From Cytophagales bacterium (lineage in GTDB: Bacteria; Bacteroidota; Bacteroidia; Cytophagales; Cyclobacteriaceae): 64,000 bases of DNA. Location of the stretch: NCBI GenBank assembly GCA_017303805.1, contig JAFLBQ010000002.1, forward strand, positions 248,001 to 312,000, written 5' to 3'. This document shows positions 59,722 through 64,000 of this stretch, in pieces (position 1 is the stretch's first letter; every line of letters begins with the position of its first letter). The notes beneath the pieces are model-generated. The model made no database searches. It saw only the letters and a program-made list of their open reading frames with translations, and was not told the DNA's origin. The position numbers were made by a program, and so were the translations under genes.

Positions 59722-62010
59722 ATGCGGTTGTGGGTTATTCTTTTTCTTATACTCTGTGCGCTACAGAGCTTTTCGCAAAAAGTTGGGTTGGTGTTAAGTG
59801 GCGGTGCGGCCAAGGGCATTGCGCATGTGGGCGTACTTAAAGCCCTTGAGGAGAACGAAATCCCGATTAACTACATTACCGGCACCAGCATGGGTGGTAT
59901 AATTGGCGGTTGCTATGCGGCCGGCATAAGCCCCGCCCAAATTGAAGAGATTGTACTCTCTAAAGAATTTTTGCATTGGGTAAACGGGAAATTTGAAGAC
60001 GGCCAGGATTATTACTTTGCGCGCGAGCAGGACCATGCCGGGTTCCTTCGTATCAATCTTACGCTTGACTCAACCTTCTCGCTCAACTTTAACGCCAGCC
60101 TGGCAAGCGATCTCTCGCTCAACTTTGCCCTTGCCGAAAAACTAGCCCAGCCTTCTGCCATTGCCCGTAATAATTTCGATAGCCTTTTTGTTCCGCTTCG
60201 CGTAATTGCTTCGGATGTGTTTACACAGAATGCTGTACCTATTGGGAAGGGTGCCTTAAGCGATGCCGTGCGTGCCTCTCAAACAGTACCTTTTTTTTAT
60301 AATCCAATCCGCATTGACGGAAAATACCTTTTTGACGGAGGTGTTTACAACAACTTTCCCGTTGACGTAATGGAACAAACTTTTAAGCCCGATGTAATAA
60401 TCGGTAGTAATGTTTCGTCCAAAATATATTCTGAATACCCGTTTGGCGAAGATGATAAACTGGTGGCCCGTTCGCTCCTTTACATGTTGCTTGATAAGTC
60501 TGACCCGGCCGACATTCCGGAATCGGGGGTGTATATCCAGCCCAACCTGCGGGGCTATACTTCATTCGACTTTTCGAAAGCTAAAGCCCTTATTGATAGC
60601 GGCTATAGCCAAACCCTGAGGCAAATGGAAGAGATAAAAAAGAAGGTAGCTGCGCGCATTGCGTGCGAAGAAGTAGCAGCCGCGCGCAATGCATTTAACA
60701 ATAGAAGCGCACCTTTTCTGGTTGAGAAAATTGTTTTCGAGGGCTTTAACTCGAAGCAGCAACGTTATGTAAACCGGTTTTTCAACAGTGGTAAACGCCC
60801 GCTTGCGTTCAGCGATGTTAAAACGGGTTATTTCCAATTGGTATCTGAAGACTATTTTAAAAGTCTGTACCCGGGCTTTTCGTTTAGCGATGAAAGCAAC
60901 ATGTTCAGCTTCTCTTTGCTGAGGCGGCCTAAAAACAATTTCCCGATAGATTTTGGGGGTGTTATTGCTACCCGCGGCATCAGCCACATTTATCTTGGTT
61001 TAAACTATTTTCACTTTAATCGGTCGCTCACACATGCTAATCTTAATTTTTATGCGGGCGACTTTTATAAAGCAGTTCAATTAAAAGCCCGAATCGATAT
61101 TCCTAACCGGGGCCGGTACTACATTGAGCCTTACAGCACCATCAATAGTTGGGATTTTCTTCAAAGTCGCGATTGGTTGCGCAGAGCATCTTCGGTAATT
61201 CCCTTATACCGCATCGATCGTAAAGTAGGTGTAGATGTAGGCATTCCCTTTAAAAGAAAATACAAACTAACTTTTGGTACGGCTTATGTAAACAATCGCG
61301 ATCAGTTTATGAGTGCCTCGGTTTTTACTTCCATCGACACCCTTGATGCTGTGCGGTTGAATGGCCTTCGTACCGAAATCAATGTCTCTACCAACACACT
61401 TAATCGAAAACAGTATGCATCCAATGGTCGCAACTTCGTCTTGTCTCTCAATTGGTTTGATCTTACCGAACGGTTTGTTCCCGGCAACACTTCGATCATA
61501 ACAGAAAAAGCGCAATATAATCGCAGTTGGTTGCGAGCCCGGCTTACGCTGGAACAATACTTTCGCAAAGGCTTCTATAGTTCAGGTTACTTATTGGAGG
61601 GAGTACTCTCTAACCAACCCGACTTTATTAACTACCAAAGCACCATTATCAACGCGCCCGGGTTCTATCCCATTCAAGACAGCCGCACACTTATGCTTAC
61701 CAACTTTCGGGCTTATAACTTTGTGGCCGGTGGCTGGCGCAATGTTTTCACGCTCCGAAAAAATCTTGATTTCCGCTTAGAGGGCTACTTGTTTAAACCC
61801 CTCGAAGCGTTACAACGCGGCACCAACCAAGAGGTAGTTCGCAGCAAAGACTTAACAAAAATCTATCTGGCCGGCACAGCCGGCTGGGTGTTGCATTCAT
61901 CGGTTGGGCCTATAAGCCTTAGCTTTAATTATTATGACGATCCGCGCAATGAGTTGGGCGTGCTGTTGCACATGGGTTTTCTTCTTTATCATAAAACCTC
62001 CACCGAATAA
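59722..62010 (+). CDS. patatin-like phospholipase fused to an outer-membrane barrel
   Basis: A 762-residue protein. Residues 1-19 form a signal peptide; residues 20-300 are a patatin domain with GGAAKG (27-32, oxyanion), GTSMG (54-58, nucleophile Ser56) and DGG (Asp205). After a POTRA-like segment (FLVEKIVFEGFNSKQQRYVNRFF), the remaining part is rich in alternating beta-strands as in BamA/surface-antigen barrels, ending in a hydrophobic aromatic C-terminus. It is probably a type V-like outer-membrane lipase (PlpD type), exposing or tethering the lipase domain. Confidence 0.9.
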   Translation: MRLWVILFLILCALQSFSQKVGLVLSGGAAKGIAHVGVLKALEENEIPINYITGTSMGGIIGGCYAAGISPAQIEEIVLSKEFLHWVNGKFEDGQDYYFAREQDHAGFLRINLTLDSTFSLNFNASLASDLSLNFALAEKLAQPSAIARNNFDSLFVPLRVIASDVFTQNAVPIGKGALSDAVRASQTVPFFYNPIRIDGKYLFDGGVYNNFPVDVMEQTFKPDVIIGSNVSSKIYSEYPFGEDDKLVARSLLYMLLDKSDPADIPESGVYIQPNLRGYTSFDFSKAKALIDSGYSQTLRQMEEIKKKVAARIACEEVAAARNAFNNRSAPFLVEKIVFEGFNSKQQRYVNRFFNSGKRPLAFSDVKTGYFQLVSEDYFKSLYPGFSFSDESNMFSFSLLRRPKNNFPIDFGGVIATRGISHIYLGLNYFHFNRSLTHANLNFYAGDFYKAVQLKARIDIPNRGRYYIEPYSTINSWDFLQSRDWLRRASSVIPLYRIDRKVGVDVGIPFKRKYKLTFGTAYVNNRDQFMSASVFTSIDTLDAVRLNGLRTEINVSTNTLNRKQYASNGRNFVLSLNWFDLTERFVPGNTSIITEKAQYNRSWLRARLTLEQYFRKGFYSSGYLLEGVLSNQPDFINYQSTIINAPGFYPIQDSRTLMLTNFRAYNFVAGGWRNVFTLRKNLDFRLEGYLFKPLEALQRGTNQEVVRSKDLTKIYLAGTAGWVLHSSVGPISLSFNYYDDPRNELGVLLHMGFLLYHKTSTE

Positions 62011-62118
62011 CTTGCTCTTAACTGGAAGCACCTTGTTAGATTGGTGTAATTATTTTACCCTTTTTTGATTTTTAGCTAAATTTGGTTTCGAATTATAATA
62101 CCTAGCCGGTAAAACCTT

Positions 62119-64000
62119 ATGACCAAACGATTTCTGCTGCTTTTAGCGATTAGTGCGTGCTTTTTCTCTTCATTTGGCCAGTCCGTGCAGTGGGCCACAA
62201 AAGTGTTAGGATTTTCAACCGAGCTAACACCCATTCAATATTCGGCACAACAAGCCTTGGGTAAACCTAATGTACTTCCGGCTGGAGGTCAAAACCCCGG
62301 AGCCTGGACACCCGACAAGCCCAAGCGCACGGAATACATCAAGTTGGGTTATGCCAACCCGATTCAAATTCAGCAAATAGCCATTGCCGAATCCTACAAC
62401 CCGGGTGCTTTGTTTAAGGTGTTTGTCTATGACGAAGCCGGCCGGGAATATCCGGTACATACTTTTAATCCGATGGCAGTGCCCCTGCAAGGGCGCATGC
62501 TCAATGTGTTTTTAGAAAAGACAAAATATAAAGTAGCTGCTGTAAAATTAGAATTCGATGGCAGCGCCTTAACCGATTACTTTTCGATTGATGCAGTTGC
62601 CATTTCCGATTCGAACATTCCGATTATTGCCGATATAAACCTGCCCGAGTTGTTAAGCAAAGGGTTGGTAGTTGAGCGGCTGGATACAAACGTTAACAGC
62701 GAGTTTAGCGAATACAATCCCTTGCTTTCGCCCGATGGTAAAACGCTTTACTTCAGCCGTAAAAACCACCCGGGCAATGTAGGCGGCACCAGCGATAAAG
62801 AAGATATCTGGTATTCTGAACTTGGCCCTGATGGCAAGTGGTCATTAGCCAAAAACATGGGGCCACAATTCAATAACAGCCAACCCAATTTTGTAAACAC
62901 CGTGTCGGCCACACCCGATGGCAAAGCGGTTGTTCTTTTACTCGGCAACAAATACCTCGACAAAGGTAAAATGGTAGCTGGTGTTTCTATCAGCTCGAAC
63001 GTTGGCGGCACGTGGAGTAAACCTCAGCCCCTTGAAATAGAAAATGATTATAACTACAATGAAAAGGCTAACTACTTTTTGGCTAACACCCGCAAAGCTT
63101 TACTTATGTCGGTTGAGCGTGATGATACCCAGGGTGGCCGCGACTTGTATGTGAGTTTTGAAAAAGATGATGGCAAATGGACACAGCCTCTTAATCTTGG
63201 TAAGACCATTAATACCGTAGGCGAGGAGTCGGCTCCCTTTTTAGCTTCTGACGATCGTACCCTCTACTTTTCATCTAACGGATTTAGTGGCTACGGTGGC
63301 AGCGATGTGTACATGTCCAAGCGGTTAGACGATACGTGGACGAACTGGTCGGCACCGGAAAATCTGGGCTCGGATATCAATACCAAATTAGACGATCTGT
63401 TCTTTAACATTCCCTCTACAAGCGAGTACGCCTATTACTCGCGTGGCGTAACCGCTGACAACTCGGATATTTTCAGAGTAAAGATGCCGATGTTCCTTAC
63501 ACCTGATCCGATTGTGATTGTACGCGGCAAGTTGGTGGATGCTAAAACCGGAGATCCTATCGGAGCCAAGATTATTTACGAACGCCTGCCCGATGGCAAA
63601 GAAGTAGGTGTTACGTATTCCGATCCGAAGACGGGCGAATACGAAATTCATTTACCCGGTGGGCACCTGTATGGGTTTCGTGCAGAGGCCGATGGACATA
63701 TTTCTGAAAATCAGAACCTGGACTTACGCAACTTCAAAAAAGATGGTGTGTTAACCGGCAAAGACATTACGCTGGCACCAATCGAAGTAGCTGTTGTGGA
63801 CGTAAACACCAGCATCAAATTGAACAACATCTTCTTTGATTTTGACAAGGCCGAGTTAAAACCTGAGTCGTTCCCTGAACTGAACCGCATTGTTGCTTTG
63901 ATGAAAGAAAAGAAAACCATGCAGGTTGAAATTGCCGGCCATACCGATCCGGTAGGTACCGAAGCCTACAACCTGGGTCTTTCTGAACGTAGAGCCAAAG
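62119..64000 (+). CDS. PD40 and OmpA-domain envelope protein, 3' end outside the window
   Basis: The first 627 codons of an open reading frame that runs off the right edge. It begins with a signal peptide (MTKRFLLLLAISACFFSSFGQ), has an N-terminal domain of unknown type, PD40 beta-propeller repeats (for example NPLLSPDGKTLYFSRKN and APFLASDDRTLYFSSNGF), a carboxypeptidase-like regulatory domain (VRGKLVDAKTGDPIGAKIIYE), and the start of an OmpA C-terminal domain (IFFDFDKAELKPES...EIAGHTDPVGTEAYNLGLSERRA) that binds peptidoglycan. This is the common Bacteroidota arrangement of envelope proteins. Confidence 0.93.
   Translation, partial: MTKRFLLLLAISACFFSSFGQSVQWATKVLGFSTELTPIQYSAQQALGKPNVLPAGGQNPGAWTPDKPKRTEYIKLGYANPIQIQQIAIAESYNPGALFKVFVYDEAGREYPVHTFNPMAVPLQGRMLNVFLEKTKYKVAAVKLEFDGSALTDYFSIDAVAISDSNIPIIADINLPELLSKGLVVERLDTNVNSEFSEYNPLLSPDGKTLYFSRKNHPGNVGGTSDKEDIWYSELGPDGKWSLAKNMGPQFNNSQPNFVNTVSATPDGKAVVLLLGNKYLDKGKMVAGVSISSNVGGTWSKPQPLEIENDYNYNEKANYFLANTRKALLMSVERDDTQGGRDLYVSFEKDDGKWTQPLNLGKTINTVGEESAPFLASDDRTLYFSSNGFSGYGGSDVYMSKRLDDTWTNWSAPENLGSDINTKLDDLFFNIPSTSEYAYYSRGVTADNSDIFRVKMPMFLTPDPIVIVRGKLVDAKTGDPIGAKIIYERLPDGKEVGVTYSDPKTGEYEIHLPGGHLYGFRAEADGHISENQNLDLRNFKKDGVLTGKDITLAPIEVAVVDVNTSIKLNNIFFDFDKAELKPESFPELNRIVALMKEKKTMQVEIAGHTDPVGTEAYNLGLSERRAK

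Overview
The window reads as a chromosomal segment of a Bacteroidota bacterium, most likely of the Cytophagales/Cytophagia type. Support comes from a gliding-motility lipoprotein gene (gldB), several promoters of the Bacteroidota form (TTG, 19-20 bases, TAnnTTTG), few clear Shine-Dalgarno sequences, and many secreted or lipoprotein products of families common in that phylum. Genes are dense and non-coding gaps are short. No rRNA, tRNA, CRISPR array, complete insertion sequence or prophage was seen.

Layout. 1-2673 (minus): a MoxR/Bat-type operon (DUF4159, MoxR AAA+ ATPase, DUF58, start of BatA). 2835-11172 (minus): five TldD/TldE genes, three TldD with twin-arginine signals and two TldE without signals, in two transcription blocks separated by a terminator and a hairpin-rich spacer. 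11287-17871: TPR protein, proC, a RelE-type toxin-antitoxin pair, oxyR, a second toxin-antitoxin module with a broken toxin, a THUMP-domain RNA methyltransferase and a glycerophosphodiesterase. The second module is bracketed by a direct repeat of the methyltransferase 5' end. 17964-21103: S10 and M20 peptidases and a decayed fragment of a second S10 gene. 21147-26781 (minus): PadR regulator with two FtsX/MacB-type permeases. 26858-34481: membrane acyltransferase, uvrA carrying an in-frame palindromic repeat, an acidic protein, an ECF sigma factor with a small downstream partner, a membrane protein, a DUF1080 protein and a lipoprotein. 34550-41901: glycosyltransferase, ArsR-SRPBCC pair, AraC/TPR membrane regulator divergent from an ankyrin lipoprotein, acyltransferase, and a TerB-like protein. 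41930-46328: Gfo/Idh/MocA oxidoreductase and nucleoside/sugar-type MFS transporter, gldB, deoxynucleoside kinase. 46470-52271: M14 peptidase, DinB-like, RDD, lipid kinase, TPR protein. 52467-64000: amidohydrolase, a third toxin-antitoxin pair coupled to a thioesterase gene, M20 dipeptidase, DsbD, M23 peptidase, patatin-barrel protein and the start of a PD40/OmpA envelope protein.

Themes. Much of the coding capacity serves the envelope and peptide turnover: peptidases of families S10, M14, M20 (two) and M23, the TldD/E set, DsbD, a patatin-barrel protein and an OmpA-like protein. The most unusual features are the toxin-antitoxin cassette that sits between two copies of a host gene's 5' end, the 64-base branched palindrome translated within uvrA, the pairing of Tat-signal TldD proteins with signal-less TldE partners, and several families of short intergenic hairpin repeats. 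All identifications are from reading the sequence; no database search was run.
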